Shown here in pieces: positions 40,951 through 52,623 of a stretch of 64,000 bases of DNA. Origin of the DNA: Citrobacter sp. MGH106. Its GTDB lineage: Bacteria > Pseudomonadota > Gammaproteobacteria > Enterobacterales > Enterobacteriaceae. Within the stretch, counting starts at the first letter, position 1. Each line of letters opens with the position of its first letter. The notes below the pieces were generated by a model. That model was not told the origin of the DNA and ran no database searches. It saw only the letters and a program-made list of their open reading frames with translations. The DNA lies in assembly GCF_001037495.1 (NCBI RefSeq), contig NZ_KQ089822.1, positions 2,343,403-2,407,402 on the forward strand, given 5' to 3'. Made by a program: the position numbers and the translations under genes.

Positions 40951-42430
40951 CAGTTGTCCTGCCCCATAGTTAGCTTGTTTGCGTAGGCAATAGCATCATT
41001 TTCAGGCGCAGCGGAGCGACCGAACGGACGGGTCAGGAACATATAGACCAGCCCTGAGCCCACGACAATCGCCAGACCAAACAACACCGTCCAGCGATCA
41101 ATGAAGTCGCTGCTGTCGGCAGGCTGCGCCAGCAGCCAGATACCACACAGCCCATAGGCTAACGCCAGCACGTTGACGAGAGTCCCCCAACCACCTATGG
41201 TCCACTCACCCGCTGGTTTCCAGCCCTTCAGACGCTGACGCAACGCGGCCAGCACCACCATCTGGAACGAAATGTAAATACCGATGACGGCAAACGCGGT
41301 AATGCGCGACAGATTATCCGGCTGAAAATAAACCCAGATACAAATGATCACCGGCAGTAAGCAGCTAACAACCATGGCATTATCCGGTACGCCGTTTTTG
41401 GAAATTTTTGCATCCACTCGCTTCCCGGTAGCATTTTGTCACGGGAGAAGGAAAAGATGAGGCGGCTCAGCGCAGCCTGAAGGGACAGAATGCACGACAA
41501 CATGGCTATAATCGCCACGACAATAAAGATTGTTGCGCCCGTTTCCCCCAGAGCCTCATTAAGGATAGCCGGGATCGGATCGGCCGTTTTACCGTTAACA
41601 ATGCTGACCAGGTTTGGTGAAGCAAGCAGATAGCCCATCACAGAGATGATGGCGGAGATCGCGCCAAACACGATGCTCAAAATCATAGCTACCGGGATTT
41701 TTTTGCTTGGGTTCTTCACCTCCTCCGCGACGTTACCGCATGCCTCGAAGCCAAAGAACATAAACAAGCCCATCAGCGCGGCTGACATAAATGCGGTGGA
41801 ATAACTTCCGTCCTGAGCAAGTACGCCCATCGAATCAAAGATGACCGAGAACGGTTGTGAGCGATGAAAGATCAGCAGATATATTCCCAGCGCAATAACG
41901 CTGACAATTTCACACCAGAAACCAATTTTGGCGACGCGGGCAAGATTCTTCGTCCCTGACATATTCACCGCCATCATCAAAAACAGCAGCACGACAGATG
42001 TCAGCAGCATAGTGGCGGGCGTTTGACCATAGTGGAACAGAGACTCTACAAAAGTCGAAGTGTATTCAGCGATTGACGTTATGGTGACAACCAACGCCCA
42101 AAGGTAAATCCACGCCGCGATCCATGCATACTTTTTCCCCCATAACCTTCTGGCCCAGGGATACAGTCCACCGGTAATAGGATACTGGGATGCCACTTCA
42201 CCAAATACCAATGCCACCAGAAGCTGTCCGCACGCGACGATCAAAATCCACCATACCGCGGGTGGCCCAGCCAGAGTCACTGCCAGAGCAAACAGAGAAT
42301 AAACAGCAGTAAGTGGCGACAGGTAGGTAAAACCCAACGCAAAGTTAGAGATAAGTCCGATCGACCGGTTGAACTGTTCTTTGCCATCTTTATGAAAACT
42401 ATCGTTTTTCTTATCAGGTGTCTGTTCCAT
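40950..42430 (-). pseudogene. APC-superfamily amino acid/amine permease, frameshifted
   Basis: Two overlapping frames (41348-42430 and 40950-41417) encode the N-terminal 345 and C-terminal 150 residues of one 12-helix permease. The N-terminal part has the amino acid/choline transporter signature GGLYPWARRLWGKKYAWIAAW and GFEACGNVAEEVKNPSKKIP, then breaks after SRDKMLPGSEWMQK. Adding one A to the five-A run at 41405-41409 (minus strand) restores KISKNGVPDNAM and a continuous protein of about 505 residues. It lies at the edge of the spermidine island and could import polyamine, GABA or an amino acid. A real deletion, a phase-variable run, or a sequence error are all possible. Confidence 0.8.
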
Positions 42431-42677
42431 ATATCTTTCTCTTTTGTGGAATAGTCGCAGGGGTGAACGATTAATGTATAAAAGATATTAAGTTATATGT
42501 ATAGTGATTTTGTCACATATTTGTTAAATAAAATCGTATGATTTCCACTAATGAGAGAAGACACAGCGCACCGTTAAGCGGCATCTGAACTGAAAAAACG
42601 CAAGAATCGCTGCTGTTAAGCAACATATTTGCAATATAATAGGGAGATGTTTAACGCCGAACCTGAACAGGTGAATG

Positions 42678-42818
42678 ATGGAAATTGATCTCGATAATCT
42701 GGTCTTTGATGGACTGGAAGAAGCGCAAGAGCGTAATGCTGAACGTCTGGAAGATGCTGACAAAAAAGCGCAGGAAATTATTGCTGATAATGACTGCGGC
42801 GACGCCTGCAAGATCTAA
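42678..42818 (+). CDS. Small acidic 46-residue protein
   Basis: The frame starts at the second of two adjacent ATGs (42678), six bases after ACAGG, and is closed by a strong terminator right after the stop. The protein is acidic and helical, LEEAQERNAERLEDADKKAQ with heptad-like charge spacing, and ends in NDCGDACKI, with two cysteines in a CxxxC arrangement. I do not recall a named family. The good ribosome binding site and dedicated terminator argue that it is a genuine small gene. Confidence 0.65.
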   Translation: MEIDLDNLVFDGLEEAQERNAERLEDADKKAQEIIADNDCGDACKI

Positions 42819-42824
42819 TCTCTG

Positions 42825-42848
42825 AACCGGCGTAATGCCGGTTTTTTT
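42825..42848 (+). terminator. Intrinsic terminator of the small acidic protein gene
   Basis: CCGGC and GCCGG, with flanking A and T pairs, form a stem with loop GTAAT, followed by a run of seven T. It begins seven bases after the stop codon. Confidence 0.9.
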
Positions 42849-42998
42849 ATATTCGGTTCATCCTGCCCGCGCCAAATCAAATGGCACAATGTTTCAACCC
42901 GTTGCGCGAATACTGCAGTGTGCTGTTACGATCTGAATTGCCATCCGGTAGCGACGTTGCACACCTCATTCCAGTACATCTCGCGCGTCAGGCGAAGT

Positions 42999-43178
42999 TC
43001 AGCGTGTTGTTTTATCACGGAACCACTCCGGATCAATATTGGCGATATCCACCCCATACAGGCTGGCGACAGGAAGAACAGACTCCACAACACGCTGAAG
43101 ATTAGACTCTGCACCATATTGTGGGGTCAGTGGACGCCGTTTTATTACGTTCAGCCAAAGCTGTTTCAGCCCTTTCAT
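42999..43178 (-). CDS. Hypothetical 59-residue protein
   Basis: This is a small basic protein starting at ATG 43178 with AGGAGG eight bases upstream; the frame extends further upstream but only this start has a site. It begins MKGLKQLWLNVIKRRPLTP and ends with SLYGVDIANIDPEWFRDKTTR. No signal, membrane helix or known motif is visible. It lies alone between the small acidic gene and the ABC importer operon. Confidence 0.45.
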   Translation of the reverse strand: MKGLKQLWLNVIKRRPLTPQYGAESNLQRVVESVLPVASLYGVDIANIDPEWFRDKTTR

Positions 43179-43426
43179 CTTCTCCGCCTCCTCTGTATGT
43201 CGGATGCGTTTTATTCCAGCGCACTCTCGCCTAAAAATGAAATGCGAATTATTGCCAAGGTTTTGCACAATTTTGCATTTCACTCGCTCATTGCATTTAC
43301 CCGTTATTAACACCCCCGTCACTAATATCTTTTTGTATATAGATAAGAATTTTTTCATATTTGGTGACAACCCTAAGTTATGGGAGCGTAAAAAGCACAA
43401 ACCAATAACTACAGGGATTTCATAAA

Positions 43427-44260
43427 ATGATGGCAACGAAAATTCACAGCGCTAAAAAAACTCTGCTGGCTCTCAGCGTACTGCTGGCATCGGGTGTTAC
43501 CGCCACGCAGGCTCAGGCCGACCAGTTGGCAGATATTAAAGCCGCAGGTGTGGTAAAAGTCGCGACATTCGACGCTAACCCGCCGTTTGGCTCAGTCGAT
43601 GCGAAAAGTCACAAAATTGTCGGATACGACGTTGATTTTGCCGAAGCGCTGGCCAAATCCCTCGGCGTTAAACTTGAACTGGTAGCGACCAATCCGGCAA
43701 ACCGTATCCCGCTATTGCAATCCGGGAAGGCGGATTTAATCGTGGCGGATATCACGATTACCCCTGAACGGGCACAGGTTATCGATTTCTCCGTCCCCTA
43801 CTTTGTCACCGGCCAGCAATTTCTCGTTCCGGCAAAGTCTCCGGACAAACTTGATGATTACAGCCGCGCCAGAATTGGTGCGGTGAAAGGCACCACGGGT
43901 GAGCAGGCGTTGCATCAGCGATTCCCGCAGTCGCGGGTGCTGGCCTATGACGATATTCCGCTGGCATTAACTGCACTGCGTAACGGTAATGTCCAGGCAA
44001 TCACGCAGGACAGCACTATTCTGGCGGGTTTATTGAGCGGCGCGCCGGATAAAGCGGATTTCAAAATCCTGCCCGACCTGCTGAGCAAAGAAGAGATCGG
44101 CGTTGGGGTGAAAAAAGGCGAATCAGCGCTGTTAAAAGCGGTAAATGATGAGCTACTGAAACTCGAATCTGAGGGTCAGGCAGCCAAAATCTATGACGTC
44201 TGGTTTGGCCCTGAAACCAAAAACCCACAGCCGCGCGCCTTTAAAATAGAAGCGAAGTAA
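43427..44260 (+). CDS. Polar amino acid ABC importer, periplasmic binding protein
   Basis: This receptor (SBP family 3) has 277 residues with a Sec signal peptide ending near TQAQA-DQL. The body shows the amino acid-binding pattern: [75 protein letters not shown] split over several strands, and ending KIYDVWFGP. The Arg/Asp pair that binds the amino acid alpha group (TPER and TQDS) is present. The exact amino acid is not predictable. It is the first gene of a tight four-gene operon. Confidence 0.88.
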   Translation: MMATKIHSAKKTLLALSVLLASGVTATQAQADQLADIKAAGVVKVATFDANPPFGSVDAKSHKIVGYDVDFAEALAKSLGVKLELVATNPANRIPLLQSGKADLIVADITITPERAQVIDFSVPYFVTGQQFLVPAKSPDKLDDYSRARIGAVKGTTGEQALHQRFPQSRVLAYDDIPLALTALRNGNVQAITQDSTILAGLLSGAPDKADFKILPDLLSKEEIGVGVKKGESALLKAVNDELLKLESEGQAAKIYDVWFGPETKNPQPRAFKIEAK

Positions 44261-44261
44261 T

Positions 44262-45080
44262 ATGCTCTCAGGTCTGTTTCCTCGTTCCGCAGCTCCCGCT
44301 GCGGATTTTACACATTTGCGCCAGGCTCGCGTTGAACTGCGCAATGTCGTTAAACAATATGACGCGCACACCGTTTTGAACGGTGTCAGTCTGTCCGTTG
44401 AGCCCGGTGAAGTGGTCACCATCCTCGGCCCCTCAGGTTCAGGCAAATCCACGCTGATTCGCCTGATTAATCAGCTTGAGTCACTGAGCGGCGGCGATAT
44501 CTACATTGATAACAAACCGATTGGCCAGCTTCGCGGTGCGGCATTACGTCAGTTACGCAGTCGTATTGGTTTCGTGTTCCAGCAATTCAATCTGTATACC
44601 CATCTGACGGCACAGCAAAACATCACGCTGGCACTGGAATATGTTCACGGATGGAACAAAGCGGACGCAGAACACCGCGCGCTTGAACTGCTGGATCAGG
44701 TCGGGCTGAGAGAGAAAGCTGATGCGTATGCCGCCCAGCTTTCCGGCGGGCAGCAGCAACGTGTTGCTATCGCCCGCGCTCTGGCCTCCTCACCACAAAT
44801 TATCCTTTTTGATGAACCCACCTCTGCGCTGGATCCTGAGATGATCGGAGAAGTATTACAGGTGATGAAAAATCTAGCACACAGCGGTATCACCATGATC
44901 GTCGTTACCCATGAAATGCATTTCGCCAGAGAGATTGCTGACCGGGTGGTCTTTATTGATGGCGGCGATATTCTGGAAGTGGCACCGCCAGAAGATTTTT
45001 TCACCCGTCCACAGCACCCCAGAACCCAGCGTTTCCTGAAAAAAGTGCTCGACCCGTTACATCAGGAGTCACCGTTATAA
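44262..45080 (+). CDS. Polar amino acid ABC importer, ATPase
   Basis: A GlnQ/HisP-type ATPase of 272 residues. Walker [11 protein letters not shown]-loop [13 protein letters not shown], signature [15 protein letters not shown], Walker [14 protein letters not shown] and switch VTHEM are all intact. About 22 residues precede the ATPase core ([12 protein letters not shown]), an unusual short extension. It starts one base after the receptor gene stop and its stop overlaps the next start (TAATG). Confidence 0.92.
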   Translation: MLSGLFPRSAAPAADFTHLRQARVELRNVVKQYDAHTVLNGVSLSVEPGEVVTILGPSGSGKSTLIRLINQLESLSGGDIYIDNKPIGQLRGAALRQLRSRIGFVFQQFNLYTHLTAQQNITLALEYVHGWNKADAEHRALELLDQVGLREKADAYAAQLSGGQQQRVAIARALASSPQIILFDEPTSALDPEMIGEVLQVMKNLAHSGITMIVVTHEMHFAREIADRVVFIDGGDILEVAPPEDFFTRPQHPRTQRFLKKVLDPLHQESPL

Positions 45081-45865
45081 TGCATGCAATGGACTGGCAG
45101 GGAGTGCTGAGCGGGCAACCTCTGCAATGGATAATTTCAGGTTTTCTGACCACGCTATGGGTCACAGTGGCAGGTATTGTACTCGCCACACTGCTGGCTA
45201 TTTTGTTGCTCAGCCTGCGTCTTACGGGCAACCGCTTTGGCATCGGTGTGGTTAACGTATGGGTTTCAGTTTTTCGCAATACACCGTTACTTGTGCAACT
45301 GATGTTCTGGTATTTCGCCGCATGGAATCTGCTACCCAGGGGGGTTATTACATTCGTCAATGCAGAGCATGGCTGGTCCATTCTGCCAGGAGACGTCTGG
45401 TGGCTAACACCCGAATTTATCTGCTCTGCCTGGGGCCTGGGGGTCTTTACTTCTGCCTTTCTGGTTGAGGAAATCGCATCAGGTTTACAGGCCGTGTCTG
45501 ACGGGCAGCGAGAGGCCGCCATTGCGCAGGGCTTTTCATCATGGGCCACTTTGCGTCACATATTGCTTCCTCAGGGGCTGGTGAACGCCTGGCAACCGAT
45601 CGTTGGGCAATATCTCAACCTGATGAAGCTCTCTTCGCTAGCCAGTGGTATCGGTTTTGCCGAGCTGACCTACCAGGTGCGACAAGTTGAAAGCTATAAC
45701 GCGCACGCGCTGGAAGCATTTGCCGTCGGTACCGCGCTCTATCTGCTGACCGGCATTGCGTTGGGTATGTTGTTAACGCGTCTTGGCCCGGCCCCTGTGC
45801 CAGCCAGGGCATTTGCCAGAAAAACGCGCGTATTCAGTCTCAGGAGTCCACAGCATGATCGCTAA
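45080..45865 (+). CDS. Polar amino acid ABC importer, permease 1
   Basis: A HisMQ-type inner-membrane permease, 261 residues, about five helices. The ATPase-contact (EAA) loop reads AVSDGQREAAIAQGFSSW followed by LRHILLPQGL. N-terminal GFLTTLWVTVAGIVLATLLAI and FRNTPLLVQLMFWYF are typical of the family. It overlaps the ATPase gene by one base and the next permease by 11. Confidence 0.9.
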   Translation: MHAMDWQGVLSGQPLQWIISGFLTTLWVTVAGIVLATLLAILLLSLRLTGNRFGIGVVNVWVSVFRNTPLLVQLMFWYFAAWNLLPRGVITFVNAEHGWSILPGDVWWLTPEFICSAWGLGVFTSAFLVEEIASGLQAVSDGQREAAIAQGFSSWATLRHILLPQGLVNAWQPIVGQYLNLMKLSSLASGIGFAELTYQVRQVESYNAHALEAFAVGTALYLLTGIALGMLLTRLGPAPVPARAFARKTRVFSLRSPQHDR

Positions 45866-46532
45866 TATTTCGGTCATTACCGACAATCTGGACTATCTCC
45901 TGTGGGGACGCATAGCGGACGGTCAACCGGGTGGCGTTCTGCTTACACTACTGATGGCAATTGGCGCGGCAATTCTGGCCCTTCCTGCGGGGATAATACT
46001 GGCCTGCTGTGCCTGGCGTTTTCCGGGAGTGGTTCGCAAAGGATTGTTTATCTGGGCGGAGTTCATTCGCGGTATTCCGTTGATCTTTGTGATCTTCTGG
46101 ATGTGGTATCTGCTACCAATGCTGAGCGGAAGCGATCTTCCTGGTGCTGTTACCGTCACGCTGGCTCTGGCCTGGTTTACCGCAGCCTCAGTGATGCACT
46201 CAGTTTATGCCGGGATAAATGCACTCCCTGCAGGGCAATATGATGCAGCGGTGGTTCAGGGCTTTCGCCCGTTTCAGGCATTATGGCTCATCATGTTGCC
46301 GCAGGTGCTGCGGAACATTCTGCCTTCACTAACAGGGATATTTATTGGCTTGCTGAAGGATACGTCGCTGGCGTTTATCGTTAACGTTCCTGAACTGACA
46401 ACGGTAGCCGGTCAGGTTAACAGTCGGGTGCAAATTTACCCGGCAGCGATTTTTATCTTCACCGGGCTGGTCTATTATCTGTTGTGTTTTGGGCTGGAGA
46501 AAATTACCCGGCGTCGGTTTGCCTTGAGATAA
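45855..46532 (+). CDS. Polar amino acid ABC importer, permease 2
   Basis: The second permease of the heterodimer, 225 residues from ATG 45855, with GGAG upstream inside the preceding gene. It has the family blocks EFIRGIPLIFVIFWMWYLLP and the EAA loop ALPAGQYDAAVVQGFRPFQ then LIMLPQVLRNILPSL. It ends the operon; nine bases after its stop the convergent ydhT gene ends. Confidence 0.9.
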   Translation: MIANISVITDNLDYLLWGRIADGQPGGVLLTLLMAIGAAILALPAGIILACCAWRFPGVVRKGLFIWAEFIRGIPLIFVIFWMWYLLPMLSGSDLPGAVTVTLALAWFTAASVMHSVYAGINALPAGQYDAAVVQGFRPFQALWLIMLPQVLRNILPSLTGIFIGLLKDTSLAFIVNVPELTTVAGQVNSRVQIYPAAIFIFTGLVYYLLCFGLEKITRRRFALR

Positions 46533-46541
46533 TCCTACGGC

Positions 46542-47354
46542 TCAACAAGCTACAAACTGGTGATCTTCGTTGAGCCTGTATTTCACGCCCGCCCGGATAT
46601 TGTTTTCCCCCTCAATGGCAACCGCAAAGCGCATTCTTTCGCCGTCATGATAGGCTAACGCCGCGCATCCGCCAGGGCCGAGAATGATCGAATCGACAAC
46701 ACCGGTGCTGGCAATAACAGCATTTTCGCCGCAGGCATTAATATGGATGTTGTCAGCGCAATTTACGATTTTCGACTCTGCGCCAAAACTGGCGATCTGC
46801 GTCAAATCGCCGCTACTGGCAATACGACTTCTGTCACCCAGAGAACTGATACGTACACGCATGCCGGTACTTGCGATGCGCGTGCCATCACCGACACTGC
46901 TGATACGTGAGGAATTTCCCGCGATTGCTACCCTGGCACGATCCCCGGAGCTACCGATGTGCGCGTTATATCCGACGCTGCCAATACGTGCGCTGTGTCC
47001 GGCACTGGCAATCTGCGCGGCATATCCGGCACTGGCGATTTTGACGTTATCGCCCGCACAGCTAAAGTTGGTGCTATCCACGGCACTCGCCAGTTGCCTG
47101 CCGTTTTCACCTGCTGTTTGCGCACCGGCAATACTATCCATGGCGCAAATATCCTGCTGAACAAAACTCTCCTCACCCAGCCATTTTGACCAGGCGTACT
47201 CCACAAGGCTGTTTGCCCAATCAATATACCCCTCCCGCAGGAGAGCGCGATGCACATCTGCATAGCTCCCCCCCTCAGGAAAAGCGCGTAAAAACCAACG
47301 ATACATTACGGACCCAACGCGCCAGGCCCGTAAGTCACTGCGAGTAATCATCAT
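46542..47354 (-). CDS. ydhT: YdhT, nonapeptide-repeat protein of the ydh cluster
   Basis: The 270-residue protein matches E. coli YdhT in size and position as the last gene of ydhYVWXUT. After an N-terminal helical part of about 105 residues it has about 13 tandem units of nine residues with the pattern [IV]-x-S-x-G-x-x-x-x (IASAGYAAQ, IASAGHSAR, IGSVGYNAH and so on), followed by a short non-repeated C-terminal domain (GCAALAYHDGERMRFAVA). Such a pattern suggests a small beta-solenoid. The function is unknown. It has no signal peptide and is probably a cytoplasmic accessory or maturation factor for the YdhV complex, by operon context only. Confidence 0.93.
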   Translation of the reverse strand: MMITRSDLRAWRVGSVMYRWFLRAFPEGGSYADVHRALLREGYIDWANSLVEYAWSKWLGEESFVQQDICAMDSIAGAQTAGENGRQLASAVDSTNFSCAGDNVKIASAGYAAQIASAGHSARIGSVGYNAHIGSSGDRARVAIAGNSSRISSVGDGTRIASTGMRVRISSLGDRSRIASSGDLTQIASFGAESKIVNCADNIHINACGENAVIASTGVVDSIILGPGGCAALAYHDGERMRFAVAIEGENNIRAGVKYRLNEDHQFVAC

Positions 47355-47357
47355 CTC

Positions 47358-48143
47358 TTAATGCCGGTGATAGCCATCGACCATACATTTGAAGGTTTCG
47401 CCCGGTGTGCGCCCCGTGGTACAGAGATAAAGATGTCCAAAAATAAAAAACAGACTGACAATCGCCAGGGCAAAGTGTGCCTGTAGCAACCAGTAACGCA
47501 CGCCAGGGAATACATCGCCCACCACCTGTGGGTAGAGCGATAACAGACCCGATATCAGCAACAGCGGCAACAAGCCATACATCACGCCGACATAAGCAGC
47601 CTGTTGTAATGGATTGAATTTTGAACGCGTAGATGCAGGAAACGGGTGTGACTCACCTTGCATAATGCCAAACAGATAAAACCGCGTCTGTCTTAGCGCC
47701 CTTCCGACCCAGCCCTGACGTTTGATAATATAATGATGTCCGTTCCCCCCTATCAGGTTGATCAGCACAAAACCAATCCAGCACGCGAGCAGCAAAAAGC
47801 CGCAAACTTCATGTACGGTCAGTAAGCTTTTCATCACCGATGCGCTGACCGCAGAGAAATGGTTCACCAGACCGCTGACAAGCAGCAGCAGAAATAACAG
47901 CGCATTCGACCAGTGCCACAACCTGACGGCCTTCGAGTATAAATACACCTTTTCGCCATGCCCGGCTGATGCTTTATTGGCTGAACGGAAGCGCAGCATG
48001 GCGTGTAGCGCAAGTACCAGCCACATCCCCACCAGCATTAATCCCGCGATCACCAACCAGACAGGCCAGTAGTCCGGCGAAAACATGGGGACATACTGCG
48101 CTAGTTGTGCGTGAAACTGCTCAGCATTCTGCGACGCGTTCAT
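47358..48143 (-). CDS. ydhU: YdhU, membrane cytochrome b subunit
   Basis: The 261-residue inner-membrane protein has five or so helices and the conserved histidines of the formate dehydrogenase/thiosulfate reductase cytochrome b family (RLWHWSNALLFLLLLVSG, a LLTVHEVCGFLLL helix, and a GHLYLCTTGRTPGE end). It should bind two haem b groups and connect the ferredoxin-like subunits to the quinone pool. It overlaps ydhX by four bases. Confidence 0.94.
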   Translation of the reverse strand: MNASQNAEQFHAQLAQYVPMFSPDYWPVWLVIAGLMLVGMWLVLALHAMLRFRSANKASAGHGEKVYLYSKAVRLWHWSNALLFLLLLVSGLVNHFSAVSASVMKSLLTVHEVCGFLLLACWIGFVLINLIGGNGHHYIIKRQGWVGRALRQTRFYLFGIMQGESHPFPASTRSKFNPLQQAAYVGVMYGLLPLLLISGLLSLYPQVVGDVFPGVRYWLLQAHFALAIVSLFFIFGHLYLCTTGRTPGETFKCMVDGYHRH

Positions 48144-48808
48144 ACATTTTCCTTCTTAATCAAATGTTGACCGAACCGACGATACAGATGGGGTTTCCCG
48201 GCGCCTGAAAGTTGATATTCGTAATACTTGTTTTCCCGTAACCATGTCTGAATTTCCGGACTGTCTTCGCGACCAAAGATCAGCGCATGCTCCGGACAAG
48301 AGTTAACACAGATCGGAGGGAAACCTTTCGCCAGACGAGATTCGGCGCAGAAGTCGCATTTATCCGCCACTTTGGTCTGCGGGTTGAGATAACGCACCTG
48401 GTACGGACACGCACCAATACAGTAGCTACATCCAATGCAGCGAGAAGCGTCTACACGCACAATCCCATTCTCATCACGCCAGGAAGCCCCGGTCGGACAT
48501 ACCTCAATGCACGGCGCATCGTCACAGTGCTGACAGGACTGGCGGAAGTAGTGATACAGCGTTTCGTTGTCGTTATCCGATACCGGAATATGGGCTATCG
48601 ATAAACGGCTCCCCTGAGCGGGAACATGATTCGTTTTCCTGCACGCACGAGCGCAAATATTACATCCGTTGCACAATGATTCATCATGGATCATAACGTA
48701 ACGAACATCTTTGGTTGCCTTGGTACTCGCTAACAGGTTTTGACCTGGGCCGGTGAAAAAAATCACCGTCCCCATGCCAATGACAAATTTTCGTCGGGTG
48801 AAGGACAT
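48140..48808 (-). CDS. ydhX: YdhX, Tat-exported four-cluster ferredoxin
   Basis: The protein has 222 residues from ATG 48808, the same size as E. coli YdhX; the frame runs 31 codons further upstream without need. It has a twin-arginine start (SFTRRKFVIGMG) and four groups of cysteines for [4Fe-4S] clusters: CNGCNICARAC, CQHCDDAPCIEVCPTGA, CIGCSYCIGACP and CDFCAE with CVNSCPEHA. It is an electron-transfer subunit of the DmsB/NrfC type. It lies between ydhW and ydhU. Confidence 0.95.
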   Translation of the reverse strand: MSFTRRKFVIGMGTVIFFTGPGQNLLASTKATKDVRYVMIHDESLCNGCNICARACRKTNHVPAQGSRLSIAHIPVSDNDNETLYHYFRQSCQHCDDAPCIEVCPTGASWRDENGIVRVDASRCIGCSYCIGACPYQVRYLNPQTKVADKCDFCAESRLAKGFPPICVNSCPEHALIFGREDSPEIQTWLRENKYYEYQLSGAGKPHLYRRFGQHLIKKENV

Positions 48809-48872
48809 CGGGTTATCCTCTAATACTGTGACAGTGATCGTCCACACATTCCATGACATCAACCTGAAGAAT

Positions 48873-49550
48873 TCAGGGGTTCTGATACTGCTCAACTTCA
48901 AGCCATTCGCACAAGCCGTACGCTTTGCCGTAACTCATAAAGCGCTCGCTGAACAGGTAAGGTTCCGCATTCGACGATTCCACAGTGCGTATGTCTGCGT
49001 AATCAGGATGCGTTTCCATTGCCGTGAGCGCTGCGGCGACCTGCTGAGGCTCGAAGTGATAAGGTGGCTGTTCCAGCATGGCGACCTTATAAGGGCGAGG
49101 ATACGTTTTACAGTCAAAACGTACCGCTTCAGCGATCGCGCGGCAGATATCGTTTTCAACCACCTGCACACACATGCTGGCGTAGTTTTCTGCCATGGTT
49201 TGCGTCGAGTAGAAATACGTATCTTCAGCCCCCTGCACACTGGCAATATCCGCCCCGGACTCATGCTGACACATCGTGTCCAGAAGCGCCGCCAGGTCGG
49301 TTTCTGGAACCGAGTAAGGCGGCAGCAAAAAGAGATTGCGAGCCACCAGTTGACCCGCTGCGGAGTGCTGGCGAATAAAATCCGCCACAATTGACTCCGG
49401 GGTAGCGGGCTCCTGGATCTGCGGCGCATTCCTGTGTTCTACAGGCTGATGTAACACATGCAGCCACTGTCTCTTTTGGCTGTCGACCTCGTCAGGAAGC
49501 GCACCAGACGCTTCCTCAACAGGCACCAGAACGTTGCTCACGTTAGTCAT
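48873..49550 (-). CDS. ydhW: YdhW, conserved protein of the ydh cluster
   Basis: The protein has 225 residues from ATG 49550 (AACGTGAG upstream), slightly longer than E. coli YdhW (about 215), the extra being a Pro/Glu-rich N-terminus. No cofactor motif is clear. The conserved-looking segments are RNLFLLPPYSVPETD, EQPPYHFEPQQV and FMSYGKAYGLCEWLEVEQY. Its gene sits between the AOR-like ydhV and ydhX in every known ydh cluster, so it is presumed to assist the YdhV enzyme. The function is unknown. Confidence 0.92.
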   Translation of the reverse strand: MTNVSNVLVPVEEASGALPDEVDSQKRQWLHVLHQPVEHRNAPQIQEPATPESIVADFIRQHSAAGQLVARNLFLLPPYSVPETDLAALLDTMCQHESGADIASVQGAEDTYFYSTQTMAENYASMCVQVVENDICRAIAEAVRFDCKTYPRPYKVAMLEQPPYHFEPQQVAAALTAMETHPDYADIRTVESSNAEPYLFSERFMSYGKAYGLCEWLEVEQYQNP

Positions 49551-49560
49551 CTCACGTTCC

Positions 49561-51702
<2,142 letters not shown>

Positions 51703-51783
51703 TCACTTTGCAGGCAGCTTTTTCATTCAAAACTGCGATATTTCTGGCAATTAGTGACGCGTATCAGACATCCCTGCTATCAA

Positions 51784-52410
51784 TCAAACAGTAATATCTT
51801 TCCACTCGATAATTTTTAATGCTCCAGTCGGACAAGCATTGGCGCATTCCCCACACAAAACGCATTTTGAGGATTTCTTCGTTTCGGTATTTACGGTTGC
51901 CATCATCCATGGGCAAGCCGTGGTACAGGCGCTACAACCAATACAGCGTTTATGATCTACCGCAATACAGCCATCTTCCTGTTTCCAGGTAATTGCGCCA
52001 ATCGGGCAGACTTTCATACATTGCGGGTCTTTACACTGACGACAGGTGTCGGCGGTATAGTTTAAATCGCCATACAAGCCACCACCGGAGCCTACGCCAT
52101 CGTCGCCAAAAAAGAAGTTTCGATGAATTTTAATGCGGGAAAAGAAGGTACCCACAGCGCCATCGTTATAATTTGTACAAGAAATTTCGCAGCGGTGGCA
52201 TCCGGTGCAACGAGCTCGCTGAGTCACCAGCACCCCTTTTGGGGTGTTGATGAGCCCCACAGTGCCGCTATCCACATCTTCCTGTTTACAGCCAAAAAGC
52301 GATAGCAGCGCGGGTGCAATGGTTAATCCCGCCAGCCCCTTCCCTGATATGCGCAGAAATTCAAGCCGCGTTAAACCACAATCTAAAAATGGACGATCAA
52401 CCTGGTTCAT
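51784..52410 (-). CDS. ydhY: YdhY, four-cluster ferredoxin
   Basis: The 208-residue iron-sulfur protein is the first gene of the ydh operon. Its N-terminal 45 residues are a hydrophobic export-like segment without the double arginine (TRLEFLRISGKGLAG) that ends LFGC, which could be a lipidation or degenerate Tat signal. Cysteine groups are CTGCHRCEISC, CRQCKDPQCMKVCPIGA, CIGCSACTTACP and CVLCGECANACPTGA, enough for four [4Fe-4S] clusters. It is separated from ydhV by 117 bases. A perfect FNR box lies 214 bases upstream. Confidence 0.95.
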   Translation of the reverse strand: MNQVDRPFLDCGLTRLEFLRISGKGLAGLTIAPALLSLFGCKQEDVDSGTVGLINTPKGVLVTQRARCTGCHRCEISCTNYNDGAVGTFFSRIKIHRNFFFGDDGVGSGGGLYGDLNYTADTCRQCKDPQCMKVCPIGAITWKQEDGCIAVDHKRCIGCSACTTACPWMMATVNTETKKSSKCVLCGECANACPTGALKIIEWKDITV

Positions 52411-52623
52411 TTATTTCGCATCCTCTTCGCAAACGCTGTAGCAGCAACACTTCCAGGCTAATATTAATGAGCGCAGGTCAGGCCATTTCGGGCCACTCAT
52501 GTTGCCAACAACACGTGATTATTTGCCCTAACCTGATCGCATAAATGACGGCGGTTAAACTGAATGAATCTAATCCTTTAGGGTTAGGCATATGAATAAT
52601 GTGGTTATTCTCCCCCTATAACT

